NCBI RefSeq assembly: GCF_023277925.1
Contig: NZ_CP063832.1
Span: forward strand, 4,446,001 to 4,510,000
DNA length: 64,000 nt
Direction: 5' to 3'
From: Pseudomonas entomophila
GTDB lineage: Bacteria > Pseudomonadota > Gammaproteobacteria > Pseudomonadales > Pseudomonadaceae
Shown here: one piece after another, positions 44,190-53,597 of the stretch
How positions within the stretch are numbered: position 1 is the stretch's first letter
How the letters are laid out: each line of letters begins with the position of its first letter
The notes under the pieces: model-generated
The model's input: only the letters and a program-made list of their open reading frames with translations
Told to the model about the DNA's origin: nothing
Databases searched by the model: none
Position numbers and translations under genes: made by a program

Positions 44190-45226
44190 CAGCGAACTGG
44201 GCCCTGTTTAGGTGCTGCGTCGTCGACCACCTTGAACCGCAACACCCCGATCACCTGCCCATCCTCGGTCAGCACCCTCACCTGCCACTTGCCCACCGGG
44301 TTGGGCGGGAAGTTCTGCTTGTGGGTCCAGGCGCGGTAGCCCTCCTTGCGCCCGCCGTGGATGTCCAGGGCGATGCGGTCGACCTCTTTGCCGTTGAGTT
44401 GCCACACATGGTAGATACGCTCGTTCAACCCGCGCGGCGCATTGATCGCGGTATAGGCGTACAACCCGCCGCTGCGGATGCGGCTGGCGGCGACTTCGTC
44501 CAGCGATGCACCTGGCTGGCGGTTGAGCACTTCGGTGCTGATCGCCACGTCGGTCATCCACAGGGTGGCTGGCGGTACCCAGGAGCGTAGCAGCCAGCCA
44601 CCGCCCCCCACCGCCAGGGTGACCAGCACCAGCCCCACGCCACGGCGCCAGTTGTTGATCGGGAAGCTGCTGGCCAGGCTCGGGAACGACAGCACCATGG
44701 CGGCGATCAGCGCCAGCTTGAAGCTTTGCGCGGTGGTCAGGTTGAGGATGATCGGCAGCGCCGTGAGCAGGGCGGCGAACAGCGTCAGGGTGTGCAGCGC
44801 CAGGAACAGCCAGCGCCGTGGCGCCAGCCACTTGTGGTACAGCGGGTCGATGATCGAGATCACCCCGGCGGCGCCGAGCAGGCCGGTGAACACCAGCTGG
44901 CCGCTGTTCCAGGTGGTGGTGATGAAGAAGAACGGCAAGACGAAAAACAGGCTTTCCTGGTGGATCATCTGCGTCGCGAAGCGCAGCAGCGGCTGCGGGA
45001 TCTCGCGCTTGAAGGTGCGGGCGAACAGCTCGGTGAGGGTGTTTTCCAGCATCAGCCAGACCCAGCTGATCAACATGACGATGGCGATCCAGCTGGCCAG
45101 GCCGGCCTGGCGGTCGACCAGGATGAAGCTGCAGATCCCCGAGACGAAACCGTAGAGCGCGATGACGCCGGGGTAGCGCTTGAGCAGTTCGATCACGCGC
45201 AGGACGAAGTTGGGTAGTGGAGGCAT
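44186..45226 (-). CDS. Membrane protein with C-terminal DUF2914 domain
   Basis: The 346-residue protein has about seven or eight membrane helices (1–235) and a periplasmic DUF2914 domain with IYHVWQLNGKEVDRIALDI and GKWQVRVLTEDGQVIGVLRFKVV. DUF2914 proteins are of unknown function. ATG 45226 (MPPLPNFVLRVIELL) begins the first helix region; upstream codons run through a REP palindrome and are not real. No strong ribosome-binding site is seen. The stop codon TAG is in a REP tail. Confidence 0.8.
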   Translation of the reverse strand: MPPLPNFVLRVIELLKRYPGVIALYGFVSGICSFILVDRQAGLASWIAIVMLISWVWLMLENTLTELFARTFKREIPQPLLRFATQMIHQESLFFVLPFFFITTTWNSGQLVFTGLLGAAGVISIIDPLYHKWLAPRRWLFLALHTLTLFAALLTALPIILNLTTAQSFKLALIAAMVLSFPSLASSFPINNWRRGVGLVLVTLAVGGGGWLLRSWVPPATLWMTDVAISTEVLNRQPGASLDEVAASRIRSGGLYAYTAINAPRGLNERIYHVWQLNGKEVDRIALDIHGGRKEGYRAWTHKQNFPPNPVGKWQVRVLTEDGQVIGVLRFKVVDDAAPKQGPVRW

Positions 45227-45261
45227 GGGTCTACAACAGGATGAATGGGTAACAGCGCCGG

Positions 45262-45338
45262 CCTCTTCGCGGATAAATCCGCTCCTACAGGATTCGCGGT
45301 GAAGGAATTCTGTAGGAGCGGATTTATCCGCGAAGAGG
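45262..45338. repeat. Perfect 29-bp-arm REP palindrome upstream of the DUF2914 gene
   Basis: The arms 45262–45290 and 45310–45338 are exact reverse complements, each holding TTCGCGGATAAATCCGCTCCTACAG. It lies between the peptidase gene and the DUF2914 gene, which point the same way, and probably terminates the peptidase transcript. Confidence 0.8.
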
Positions 45339-45362
45339 TCGACACAGGATACCGCCGAATCA

Positions 45363-46766
45363 CTATGCCCGAGTAGCACCACTGGGGCGATTCGCCATCA
45401 CGCGGCGTCGGCGGATCAGGCCGATAGCCAGGAGTACACCCAGTGTCAACGCGACCAGCCCATACAGCTCGTCATACCCCAGCAGTGGTTTCTCGACCCG
45501 CAAGTACCCCGGCTCCTTCAGCAGCTCGCGCAATGCCGCGTCGGCATCTTTCAGGGTTACCTGGCGCAGCTTGCGCATCGGGTCGCTGAAGCGCCCGTTC
45601 TCGTAGTCGTTGAGCGCCCCCCAGTAATAGTCGGCCAGTGCCGTGTTGCCCTGGGTGCTCCAGCTTTCGCGGGCGATCGCCGCTTCCTTGATCCTGGCGA
45701 AGGTGTCTGGATCAAGGCCATGCTTGCGCAGATGGTCGAACAACTGCGTGAGTACTTTCACTGTGGTGTCGATGTCCTGGCGTTCGAGGTCGGCGTTGAG
45801 GCTGAGCATGCCACTGTCGCCGAAGCTCTCGCGCTGCGCCGAGGGGCCGTAGGACAGGCCATGGCGCAGGCGCAGCTGGTCGTACAGGGCCCAGTCCAGG
45901 TAGCGAGAGAGCAATTCCAGGGTCTGCTCGTGGCCGGTGTCCAGGGTAGGTTCTATGAACAGCCAGTGCAGCTTGACGCTGTCGCCCAGCCAGCCGCGGG
46001 TCAGGTCGCGGCGCTGTTCGGCCTGCTGGCTGATGCTCTCGAGATTGCGCCGTTCCTCTGGCTCCGTTGCCGGCAGTTCGCCGAAGGTTCGCTCAAGATA
46101 CGCCGGCAGCAGGCGGTCGAGGCCGCCGACGACGATCAGGGTCATGTTGTTGGCGACATACCAGTGCTCACGCAGGTGCTGGACCTGCTCGAGGGTCATG
46201 TCGTCGACATCGGAGCGCTCCTTGCACTTGAGGCCGAGCTCCGTCGCCAGTTGTTCGCTGGCCGGGTGGCCGACCTCCTGGCGATCCAGCCAGCGCTGCA
46301 GGTGGCCGTAGTGGCCGCCGTCCTCGCGCTCGATGATCTTCTTCGCCGTGGCCAGGGCCTTGGCGTCGATACGCGTGTCGCGCAGCAGCGAGAGCAGCAG
46401 GTCGAGCACCTTGCGCTGGTTGCGCGCGGGGGCCTCGATGACGAAGGTGGTGTCGGCGCTGCTGGTGAAGGCGTTCCACTCCCCGCCCAGCGCCTGGATA
46501 CGCTCCTCCAGGCCACCCTCCCCGGTCTCATCGATGCCACTGAACAACAGGTGCTCCAGCAGGTGCGGCAGCTCCCGCTGGTCGCAGTCGAAGTCGTCGA
46601 GGCCGACCCCCACCACCAGGCGGATCGAGACATGGTCGCGTTCGTAGCCGGACTTGAGGATCACCTGCAGGCCGTTGGGCAACAGGTAGCCTTCTACCCG
46701 CGAGCGATCGAGGGCAAGGCTGGGCAGGCTGCAGATCAGCAGGCAAACGAACATCAGGCAACGCAT
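45363..46766 (-). CDS. M16-family zinc peptidase with C-terminal membrane anchor
   Basis: The 467-residue protein has a signal peptide (about 1–18, LICSLPSLA), an M16 peptidase domain with inverted zinc motif HLLEH (H68–H72) and the downstream glutamate region KKIIEREDGG, a second M16C domain, and a C-terminal membrane helix (about 437–460) followed by RRRR. ATG 46766 gives the signal peptide. The catalytic site is complete, so it should be active in the periplasm. It is 31 bases downstream of the Na/Pi cotransporter gene. Confidence 0.88.
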   Translation of the reverse strand: MRCLMFVCLLICSLPSLALDRSRVEGYLLPNGLQVILKSGYERDHVSIRLVVGVGLDDFDCDQRELPHLLEHLLFSGIDETGEGGLEERIQALGGEWNAFTSSADTTFVIEAPARNQRKVLDLLLSLLRDTRIDAKALATAKKIIEREDGGHYGHLQRWLDRQEVGHPASEQLATELGLKCKERSDVDDMTLEQVQHLREHWYVANNMTLIVVGGLDRLLPAYLERTFGELPATEPEERRNLESISQQAEQRRDLTRGWLGDSVKLHWLFIEPTLDTGHEQTLELLSRYLDWALYDQLRLRHGLSYGPSAQRESFGDSGMLSLNADLERQDIDTTVKVLTQLFDHLRKHGLDPDTFARIKEAAIARESWSTQGNTALADYYWGALNDYENGRFSDPMRKLRQVTLKDADAALRELLKEPGYLRVEKPLLGYDELYGLVALTLGVLLAIGLIRRRRVMANRPSGATRA

Positions 46767-46797
46767 GGGCGAGCTTCGGTCTCCGGGGCGCGTGAAT

Positions 46798-48456
46798 TCA
46801 GGGTTGGCGGGCTTCGTCCGGCACACTGTCGAGCATCAGCCCGCCGGTATCGGTGCCGCCCAGTACCACATAGGCACTGCTGCAGAATAAAGAGTTCAAC
46901 CGTTTCATGTCGGCGATGAGCTCCAAGTGTAGCGAACTGGTCTCGATACTCTGCACCACTTTACGTTGCAGGCGGCTGACATGGGCATGGGCGAGGCGCC
47001 GCTCCTGGGCGCGGAAGCGTCGCTTTTCCCGCAGCAACTGATGCGCGCTTTGCGGGTCGGCCGTGAGGAACACCGACAAGCCCAGGCGCAAGTTGGCCAG
47101 CAGTTGTTCTTGCAGGCCGGTCAACTCCTCCAGGCCGACCTGCGAGAACTCGCGGCGCTGCGAGGTCTTCTGTTGCTGCACCTTGCGCAGCATGCGTTCG
47201 ATCAAGTCGCTGGCCAGCTTGAGGTTGATCGCCAGCTCGATGATCTCGGCCCAGCGCCGGTTGTCCTGGTCGCCGAGGTCTTCGCGCGGCATCTGCGCCA
47301 GGTAGAGTTTGATGGCGTTGTACAGGGCTTCGGCATCCTCGCTCAAGGCACGCACCTGTTGCGGCATGGCGGCCTGGGTGCCACGTAGCGCCCCGAGCAT
47401 GGCGGCAAGCAGGCTGTCGACGATGTCGCCCAGGCGCAGGGTTTCGCGCACGGCGTTGGCCAGGGCCAGCGTGGGGGTGGTCAGGGCGGTGGGGTCGAGG
47501 TGGCGGGGCTGGTGGTGACCGTTGCCACTCTCCCGATCTGGCAGCAGGCTGTCGCACACGCGGCCCATGAGCGTGGTCGTGGGCAGCATGAGCAGGCAGC
47601 GCAGGGTGTTGTAGAGCAGGTGGAAGCCGATCACCAGCTCCTGGGGGCTGAAACTCAGGCTGTCCATCCACTCCACCAGCGGATGCAGCACCGGAATGAT
47701 CAGCACCAGGCCGATCATCTTGTACAGCAGGCTGCCCAGCGCCACTCGCCGCCCAGCGCTGTTCTGCAGGCTGGTGGTGAGGAAGGCGAGCAGGCCGCTG
47801 CCGATGTTGGCGCCGATCACCAGGCCGATGGCCACCGGCAGGCTGATCACCTCTGCCCCGGCCAGGGTGGCGGTGAGCAGCACGGCGGCGAGGCTGGAGT
47901 AGGAGATCATCGCGAACAGCGCGCCGACCAGGGCGTCGAGGAGGATGTCGCCGGTCAGCGAGGCGAACAGCACCTTCACCCCCTGGGCGTGGGTGATGGG
48001 GGCAGCGGCATGCACGATCAACTGCAGCGCCAGGATGATCAGGCCCAGGCCGATGCCCACCCTGCCCAGTTGGCCGGCGCGGGTCTGCTTGCGCGAAAGA
48101 AAGAAGATGACCCCGAGGAAGATCAGCAGCGGCGACAGCCAGGACAGGTCGAAGGTCAGCACCCGGGCCATCAGCGCGGTACCGACGTCGGCCCCAAGCA
48201 TGATCGCCAGGGCCGGGGTCATGGCCATCAGCCCCTGGCCGACGAAGGAGGTGACCAGCATGGCGGTGGCGTTGCTGCTCTGCACCATGGCGGTCACGAG
48301 AATGCCGGCGATGAACGCCAGCGGGCGCTTGTTCATGTTCTGGCTCAGCACCCGGCGCAGGTTCGCACCGAATACCCGCAGGATGCCGGTGCGCACGATG
48401 TGCGTGCCCCAGACCAGCAGGGCGACGGCTGAGAGCAGGTTGAGCAGGGTCAGCAT
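46798..48456 (-). CDS. Na/Pi cotransporter family protein with PhoU-like domain
   Basis: The 552-residue protein has two repeated Na/Pi-cotransporter halves with glutamine/serine-rich motifs (AMVQSSNATAMLV and ISYSSLAAVLLT), followed by a helical PhoU-like C-terminal domain (about 340–540). AAGGGGG precedes ATG 48456 (MLTLLNLLSAV). An earlier in-frame codon adds residues without homology. It is likely a sodium-coupled phosphate transporter, co-transcribed with the peptidase gene. Confidence 0.88.
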   Translation of the reverse strand: MLTLLNLLSAVALLVWGTHIVRTGILRVFGANLRRVLSQNMNKRPLAFIAGILVTAMVQSSNATAMLVTSFVGQGLMAMTPALAIMLGADVGTALMARVLTFDLSWLSPLLIFLGVIFFLSRKQTRAGQLGRVGIGLGLIILALQLIVHAAAPITHAQGVKVLFASLTGDILLDALVGALFAMISYSSLAAVLLTATLAGAEVISLPVAIGLVIGANIGSGLLAFLTTSLQNSAGRRVALGSLLYKMIGLVLIIPVLHPLVEWMDSLSFSPQELVIGFHLLYNTLRCLLMLPTTTLMGRVCDSLLPDRESGNGHHQPRHLDPTALTTPTLALANAVRETLRLGDIVDSLLAAMLGALRGTQAAMPQQVRALSEDAEALYNAIKLYLAQMPREDLGDQDNRRWAEIIELAINLKLASDLIERMLRKVQQQKTSQRREFSQVGLEELTGLQEQLLANLRLGLSVFLTADPQSAHQLLREKRRFRAQERRLAHAHVSRLQRKVVQSIETSSLHLELIADMKRLNSLFCSSAYVVLGGTDTGGLMLDSVPDEARQP

Positions 48457-48609
48457 GTTCGGGGCCCCCTTTTCTGTGCCCCAGCGCGGGGCCAATGGGT
48501 GAAGCGGCGAGCCTGGCCCGGGGGTGGGCGGTTTTCTCAGTGCTCACTGAAGCTTTAGTTGTTTTGCGCGTCAGGTGCCAGCTTGGCATGGCTGAAACAT
48601 ATTTGAAAC

Positions 48610-48678
48610 CTGTAGGGGCCTGCCTTGCTGGCGACGATCTCGAGTGGTGCTGTTCGCCAGCAAGGCTGGTTCCTACAG
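48610..48678. repeat. REP-like palindrome in the Na/Pi – TerC gap
   Basis: CTGTAGGGGCCTGCCTTGC… (from 48610) is inverted as …GCAAGGCTGGTTCCTACAG (to 48678), of the GCCAGC type. The 48457–48738 gap also holds the terminator below and no gene. Confidence 0.65.
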
Positions 48679-48692
48679 ACGGCGGCGCAAAT

Positions 48693-48720
48693 GACAGAGG
48701 GCCCCGAAGGGCCCTCTGTC
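48693..48720 (-). terminator. UUCG-loop terminator of the TerC gene
   Basis: GACAGAGGGCCC (48693–48704) pairs exactly with GGGCCCTCTGTC (48709–48720). On the reverse strand the loop reads TTCG, an extra-stable tetraloop. The following CATTTGC is only weakly T-rich. Confidence 0.8.
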
Positions 48721-48738
48721 TTGCTGCGCTACCTGGTC

Positions 48739-49509
48739 TTACTGACCCGGAATGTCCTTGCGCAGTTTCACCGGGTCATGCTCCTTGCCCTTTTTACGCG
48801 CCATCGCCGTGCGCATGCGGATATTGACCGCCTCCACCGCCAGCGAGAAGGCCATGGCGAAGTACACATAGCCTTTCGGTACGTGCACGTCGAACGATTC
48901 GGCGATCAGCACGGTACCGACGACGATCAGGAACGAAAGCGCAAGCATCTTCAACGAAGGGTGCTTGTCGATGAAGTCGCTGATGGTGCCGGCGCAGAGC
49001 ATCATCACCAGCACCGCGACGATGATCGCGGCGATCATCACCGGCACGTGGGAAACCATGCCCACGGCCGTGATCACCGAGTCCAGGGAGAACACGATGT
49101 CGATGATGGCGATCTGGATGATGGTGTAGAAGAACTGGCCACCCGCGCCTTTCGGCTCTTCTGCGCTCTCATCCTCGCCTTCCAGGCCGTGGTAGATCTC
49201 CTGGGAGCTCTTCCACAGCAGGAACAAGCCGCCGAAGAACAGAATCAGGTCGCGTCCAGAGATGCCCTGGCCCAGTACATGGAACAGGTCGTCGGTCAGG
49301 CGCATGACCCAGGTGATCGACAGCAGCAGCATGATCCGCGTGACCATGGCCAGGGCCAGGCCGAAGATCCGCGTGCGCGGTTGCATGTGCTTGGGCATGC
49401 GGCTGACCAGGATCGAAATCATGATGATGTTGTCGATCCCGAGCACGATCTCAAGGGCTGTGAGGGTGAAAAAGGCAACCCAGATTTCCGGGCTGGTCAG
49501 CCATTCCAT
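48739..49509 (-). CDS. TerC-family integral membrane protein
   Basis: The 256-residue protein has about seven helices with TerC hallmarks: ALEIVLGIDNIIMISIL and IIDIVFSLDSVITAVGM, with acidic residues within helices. TerC members export manganese or other metals, or act in tellurite resistance; the substrate here is not determined. AAGGA precedes ATG 49509 (MEWLTSPEIW); an earlier codon has no support. Confidence 0.9.
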   Translation of the reverse strand: MEWLTSPEIWVAFFTLTALEIVLGIDNIIMISILVSRMPKHMQPRTRIFGLALAMVTRIMLLLSITWVMRLTDDLFHVLGQGISGRDLILFFGGLFLLWKSSQEIYHGLEGEDESAEEPKGAGGQFFYTIIQIAIIDIVFSLDSVITAVGMVSHVPVMIAAIIVAVLVMMLCAGTISDFIDKHPSLKMLALSFLIVVGTVLIAESFDVHVPKGYVYFAMAFSLAVEAVNIRMRTAMARKKGKEHDPVKLRKDIPGQ

Positions 49510-49533
49510 GTGTATTCCTTCGAGCAGTAAAGG

Positions 49534-49560
49534 CAAAGCGCCCAAATGGCGGGCGCTTTG
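49534..49560 (-). terminator. Terminator of the CitMHS gene
   Basis: CAAAGCGCCC (49534–49543) pairs exactly with GGGCGCTTTG (49551–49560). On the reverse strand it follows the CitMHS stop codon and is followed by CCTTT. Confidence 0.75.
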
Positions 49561-49581
49561 CGGTTGGATGATGCGCTTGTA

Positions 49582-50889
49582 TTACAGACTGCTGAACAGC
49601 GGGAAAGTCCCCAGGGCCAGCGCGCCGAACATTATGCACAGGCACACCAGCACTGCCCACTTGAGGGTGAAGCGCTGGTGGTCGCCGAACTCGATGCCGG
49701 CCAGGGCCACCAGCAGGTAGGTGGAGGGTACCAGCGGGCTGAGCAGGTGTACCGGCTGCCCGACGATCGACGCACGGGCCATTTCCACCGGGGTGACGCC
49801 ATAGTGGCTGGCGAACTCCGACAGCACCGGCAGCACGCCGTAGTAGAAGGCGTCATTGGACATGAAGAAAGTGAACGGCATGCTGACGATGGCGGTGATC
49901 ACCGCCATGTACGGGCCGAACGCCTCCGGAATCACCGCCAGCAGGCTCTTGGACATGGCGTCGACCATGCCGGTGCCCGACAGGATGCCGGTGAAGATGC
50001 CCGCGGCGAAGATCAGCCCGCTCACGGCCAGCACGCTGGAGGCGTGGGCGGCAATACGATCCTTCTGCTGTTGCAGGCACGGGTAGTTGACGATCATGGC
50101 GATACTGAAGGCGATCATGAACAGCACCGGCAGCGGCAACAGGCCGGCGATCAGCGCAACCATCAGTGCCGCGGTCAGGGCACCGTTGAACCAGATCAGT
50201 TTCGGGCGACGGGCTTCCGGGAACTGCGAAACGCTGATCTCGCTGTGGTCGATGTCGTCGGTCGGCAGGTGCAGCTCGCCCAGGCGGGCACGTTCGCGCT
50301 TGCCATACCAGTAGGCGATGGCCAGGATCGCCGCCACACCAAAGGCCATGGCCGGGATCATCGGCACGAAGATGTCCGACGGGTCCACGTGCAGGGCGCT
50401 GGCGGCGCGGGCGGTGGGGCCGCCCCACGGGGTCATGTTCATCACCCCGCCGGCGAGGATGATCAGGCCGGCCATGATCCGCGGGCTCATCCCCAGGCGG
50501 CTGTAAAGTGGCAGCATGGCGGCGCAGCAGATCATGTAGGTGGTGGCGCCGTCACCGTCGAGGGAGACCACCAGGGCCAGCACCGCGGTGCCGACCGACA
50601 CTTTCAGCGGGTCGCCCTTGACCAGCTTGAGGATCTTGCGCACGGCCGGGTCGAACAGGCCGGAGTCGATCATCAGGGCGAAATAGAGAATGGCGAACAT
50701 CAGCATCACACCGGTGGGCGCGAGTTTGCTGATGCCTTCGAGCATCATCGGACCGATCTTTGTGGAAAAACCACCGAACAGGGCGAACAGGATCGGTACC
50801 AGGATCAGGGCGATCAAGGCCGACAGGCGCTTGGTCATGATCAGGTACATGAAGGTGATGACCATGGCGAAGCCGAGGAAGGTCAGCAT
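49582..50889 (-). CDS. CitMHS-family citrate–metal:proton symporter
   Basis: The 435-residue transporter has about 12 helices and a central cytoplasmic loop. Motifs include SLDGDGATTYMICCAAMLPLY, NMTPWGGPTARA, and SNDAFYYGVLPVLSE. CitMHS members take up citrate complexed with Mg or another divalent metal; metal choice is not visible here. GGAG precedes ATG 50889. It may share a transcript with no other gene, since both flanks carry terminators or gaps. No two-component partner is adjacent. Confidence 0.9.
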   Translation of the reverse strand: MLTFLGFAMVITFMYLIMTKRLSALIALILVPILFALFGGFSTKIGPMMLEGISKLAPTGVMLMFAILYFALMIDSGLFDPAVRKILKLVKGDPLKVSVGTAVLALVVSLDGDGATTYMICCAAMLPLYSRLGMSPRIMAGLIILAGGVMNMTPWGGPTARAASALHVDPSDIFVPMIPAMAFGVAAILAIAYWYGKRERARLGELHLPTDDIDHSEISVSQFPEARRPKLIWFNGALTAALMVALIAGLLPLPVLFMIAFSIAMIVNYPCLQQQKDRIAAHASSVLAVSGLIFAAGIFTGILSGTGMVDAMSKSLLAVIPEAFGPYMAVITAIVSMPFTFFMSNDAFYYGVLPVLSEFASHYGVTPVEMARASIVGQPVHLLSPLVPSTYLLVALAGIEFGDHQRFTLKWAVLVCLCIMFGALALGTFPLFSSL

Positions 50890-51157
50890 GGCGGTACTCC
50901 AGGCGTGGCGCGGCGAAAGGAAAGACGATTCGGGCGGATCAGCGCGTCAGGCGCTGCGCGAGGAGCAAACGGAGAGGGACTGCGAAAAGGCGGGCACAGG
51001 AAAACATCAGAATCACCATTGTTGTTGTTGATTGGGCCGGGCGCGGAAGTTTCCGGGTGCCCTGGCTGACCGGTCTGCTGCCGGTGGTGGCGCTATCCTA
51101 TGTGGGCAAGCTTTCAGCCAGCTTTCGCCAGGTACGAGGCGACGGGAGGTCGATTCG

Positions 51158-51559
51158 ATGTCGAATGTCGAAGAAGGCGGCTGCCATTGCGGCGCGCTGC
51201 GGTACCGATTGGAGGGTCCGCTGGGCGATGTCGCCCATTGCCATTGCTCGATCTGCCGGCGGGTCAGTGGCGGCGCCCTGGTGACGTGGGTCACCCTGCC
51301 GCTTGAGGGTTTCCAGTGGTTGTCGGGGTCACCCCAGCGTTATGTGGCGCCGGCCAGTTGCAGCCGGTATTTCTGTGGCCGGTGTGGCGCGCATGTGGCC
51401 TTGATGACCGCCCTCAGCCCGCAAACTATCGATGTGACAGTGGCGACGCTGGATCATCCGGAGCGGGTGCGGCCGAACAGGCATATCTGGGTGGGTAGCC
51501 GGTTGCCGTGGTTGAAGGTGGATGACGGGTTGCCTACTGAGGATGAAGAGCACCTGTGA
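51158..51559 (+). CDS. GFA/CENP-V-family zinc-binding protein
   Basis: The 133-residue protein has the glutathione-dependent formaldehyde-activating (GFA) fold. The zinc ligands are CHC at 9–11, CHCSIC at 28–33 and CGRCG further on. GGGAGGT at 51144–51150 selects ATG 51158. Most small GFA proteins have no proven substrate, so the name is structural. The 50890–51157 gap upstream, between divergent genes, shows no other gene. Confidence 0.85.
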   Translation: MSNVEEGGCHCGALRYRLEGPLGDVAHCHCSICRRVSGGALVTWVTLPLEGFQWLSGSPQRYVAPASCSRYFCGRCGAHVALMTALSPQTIDVTVATLDHPERVRPNRHIWVGSRLPWLKVDDGLPTEDEEHL

Positions 51560-51584
51560 CGTCGCTGTCTGTGCCAAACACTTA

Positions 51585-51619
51585 CCTGTATGAGCGGCTA
51601 AAGCCGCTCAACCTACAGG
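51585..51619. terminator. REP-like hairpin between the GFA and DUF4105 genes
   Basis: TGAGCGGC (51591–51598) pairs with GCCGCTCA (51603–51610), flanked by CCTGTA and TACAGG, which also pair. It lies between convergent genes. Confidence 0.7.
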
Positions 51620-51638
51620 AATCTGGTGCGATTCAACA

Positions 51639-53597
51639 TCAGGGTAGCTGCAGGCCCCCGGCGGCCTTGTGCAGCGTCCGCAGGTGCTCACCCACCTGCT
51701 TGATATTGGCTTCCACCGCCTTGATTTCCCGGCCCCGCTCCGGCCCCAGCAGCGCCCTCACCTGCTGGTCCAGGTCGGTGCTCAGGCGCAGCAGCTGCGC
51801 CTGGCGCTCGCTGCTCACCTGCTCCAACTGCTTGCGCTCTTCAGGTTGTGGCAAACCATAGCCCCCTGCCCCCAGCAATTCAGCCGGGCGGCTGAGGAAG
51901 CCGCTGTTGGCCAGCATCGCCTGCAGGGTTTGGTTGGCCTTGTCGAAGCTGCCATCCTTGAGCGCTCGGCCGTTCAGGTAGCGTTGCTTGACCTCGTCCT
52001 GTGCCAGCAACAGCTGGCGCCGCAGGCTGGCTTGTTCGAGCAGCAGCAAGGCGGCGCTGGTGCGCAGGTCGGCGCGGTCGAACCACTGTCGGCGTTGTTC
52101 GGCATCCAGCGCCAGCCAGTCCTCCACAGCGGCCTGCTTGATCGGCAAGTGCTTGCGCAACACGTCGAACATGGCTTGATAGCGGTCGCGGTAGGAGTCG
52201 AAGCGATAACCCAGGCGCAATGCCTCCCGGGGGTCGTCCAGCACGCTGGTGTCGGCCAGGCCCCTGCCCTTCATGACCTCGAGCAGGCCGTTGGGCATGA
52301 TGCTGTCCAGGTCGTTGAAGCGGGGGTTGCCAGTGCCGCTGCGCAGCAGCTTCAGCGACTCCACCGCGCAGTTGTTGGACAGGAAGTAGTAGTTGCCGTC
52401 GTAGCTCCAGTGCATTTCGGCGGCCTGGCGCACCAGGTTCTCGATTTCATCACGGCTGAGCGTGATGGGCACCGAGGCCAGGCTGCGCAGTTCGGTCTTG
52501 GTGTACTCGTCGATCACCTGCCCCAGTGGCAGCACGAACAGGCGCGACGGGTAGGCACCGACCAGGCCGTCCCAGCTGGATAGCTGCACATCGTTGACGA
52601 AGGCGCGGTACGACAGCACCAGGTGCTGGTCGAGGTCGAGCCGGCATGCCGGGCCGCGTGGGCGACCAGGTGCGCAGATCACCAGGCGCAACATGCTGTG
52701 GCCCCAGCGGCTGACCCAGTTCTGGTTGGCCTCGGCCAGCAGGTAGTCGACTTCGTAGACCCGCTCGGGGTCGATCTCGCCGAGCGGTTGGCGCGCGAAG
52801 TCGTTGCCGGCGTTGAGGAACGGCAGGCCCTTGGCGCAGGTGTCCTGTTGCGGCGCCCAACCGAAGTGGTCGCGCAGGTACTGGTTGAGTGCCGGGCGGC
52901 GGCAGCCATAGCTGGGGTCGAGGAGGAAGTACTCCATGTTGACCGCTATGAACTCTTTTGGGCTGCTCAGCTCGTAGCTGTCCGGGCTGCGCACGAGTTG
53001 GCCGTTGTGCTGCTCGCGCTCGCCGCGGCGGCCGACGTATTGCGGCCAACCGGCCAGGTCGAGCAGGCGCGGGTCGTCGCTCAGGGTGAAGCGGCGTTCG
53101 GCCTGGCCACGGCAGTCTTCCGGCAGGCCGATCTTGCCAAGCGTGCCCTGCTGGCGCTTGCAGCGCGAGATCATCTGGCGCTCCGTCGCCGGCCACAGGC
53201 GGGCGCGGTCGTAGATATGGGTCAGTTCATGCAGGACCGTGGCCAACAGCTCTTCGCGAACCGTGCCATGGGGGCGGTTGGTCTTCTTGTGGGCAGCGCT
53301 GCCGTCAGCGAGGCTGGGCAGCAGGCGCCGGTTGAGGTCCAGGGTGGCGACCGGCGACGCCTGGCCATAGGCGTCCTCGGGCATGCGCTCGCTCCAGCTG
53401 ACCAGGATGCGCCGGTCCAGTTGCTGCTTGAAGCGCGGCGGCAGCTTGGTCATGGCCTCGTCGAGCAGGGCCTGGCTGGCTTGCTGTTGTTGCGGATCGA
53501 GACCGTCGGCCTGCAACACCAACTGCAGGTCGGCCAGGGCGGGCGTGCCGAGCAGCGTCAGGGCGCAGCCGAGCAGCCAGGCACGCGCGCGCTTCAC
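51639..53597 (-). CDS. Large DUF4105 periplasmic protein with HELTH zinc-protease motif
   Basis: The 652-residue protein has a signal peptide (about 1–22, GTPALA). The N-terminal part carries HELTH at 123–127 in LATVLHELTHIYDRA, a gluzincin-type metal site, plus a conserved EFIAVNMEYFL. The middle DUF4105 domain contains VSRWGHSMLRLVIC, and NYYFLSNNCAVES with a conserved Asn–Cys as in NlpC/P60-like proteins. The C-terminal 200 residues are helical. It may therefore cleave protein or peptidoglycan in the periplasm, but no activity is known. Start overlaps the upstream DUF2388 stop codon by 4 bases. Confidence 0.82.
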   Translation of the reverse strand: MKRARAWLLGCALTLLGTPALADLQLVLQADGLDPQQQQASQALLDEAMTKLPPRFKQQLDRRILVSWSERMPEDAYGQASPVATLDLNRRLLPSLADGSAAHKKTNRPHGTVREELLATVLHELTHIYDRARLWPATERQMISRCKRQQGTLGKIGLPEDCRGQAERRFTLSDDPRLLDLAGWPQYVGRRGEREQHNGQLVRSPDSYELSSPKEFIAVNMEYFLLDPSYGCRRPALNQYLRDHFGWAPQQDTCAKGLPFLNAGNDFARQPLGEIDPERVYEVDYLLAEANQNWVSRWGHSMLRLVICAPGRPRGPACRLDLDQHLVLSYRAFVNDVQLSSWDGLVGAYPSRLFVLPLGQVIDEYTKTELRSLASVPITLSRDEIENLVRQAAEMHWSYDGNYYFLSNNCAVESLKLLRSGTGNPRFNDLDSIMPNGLLEVMKGRGLADTSVLDDPREALRLGYRFDSYRDRYQAMFDVLRKHLPIKQAAVEDWLALDAEQRRQWFDRADLRTSAALLLLEQASLRRQLLLAQDEVKQRYLNGRALKDGSFDKANQTLQAMLANSGFLSRPAELLGAGGYGLPQPEERKQLEQVSSERQAQLLRLSTDLDQQVRALLGPERGREIKAVEANIKQVGEHLRTLHKAAGGLQLP

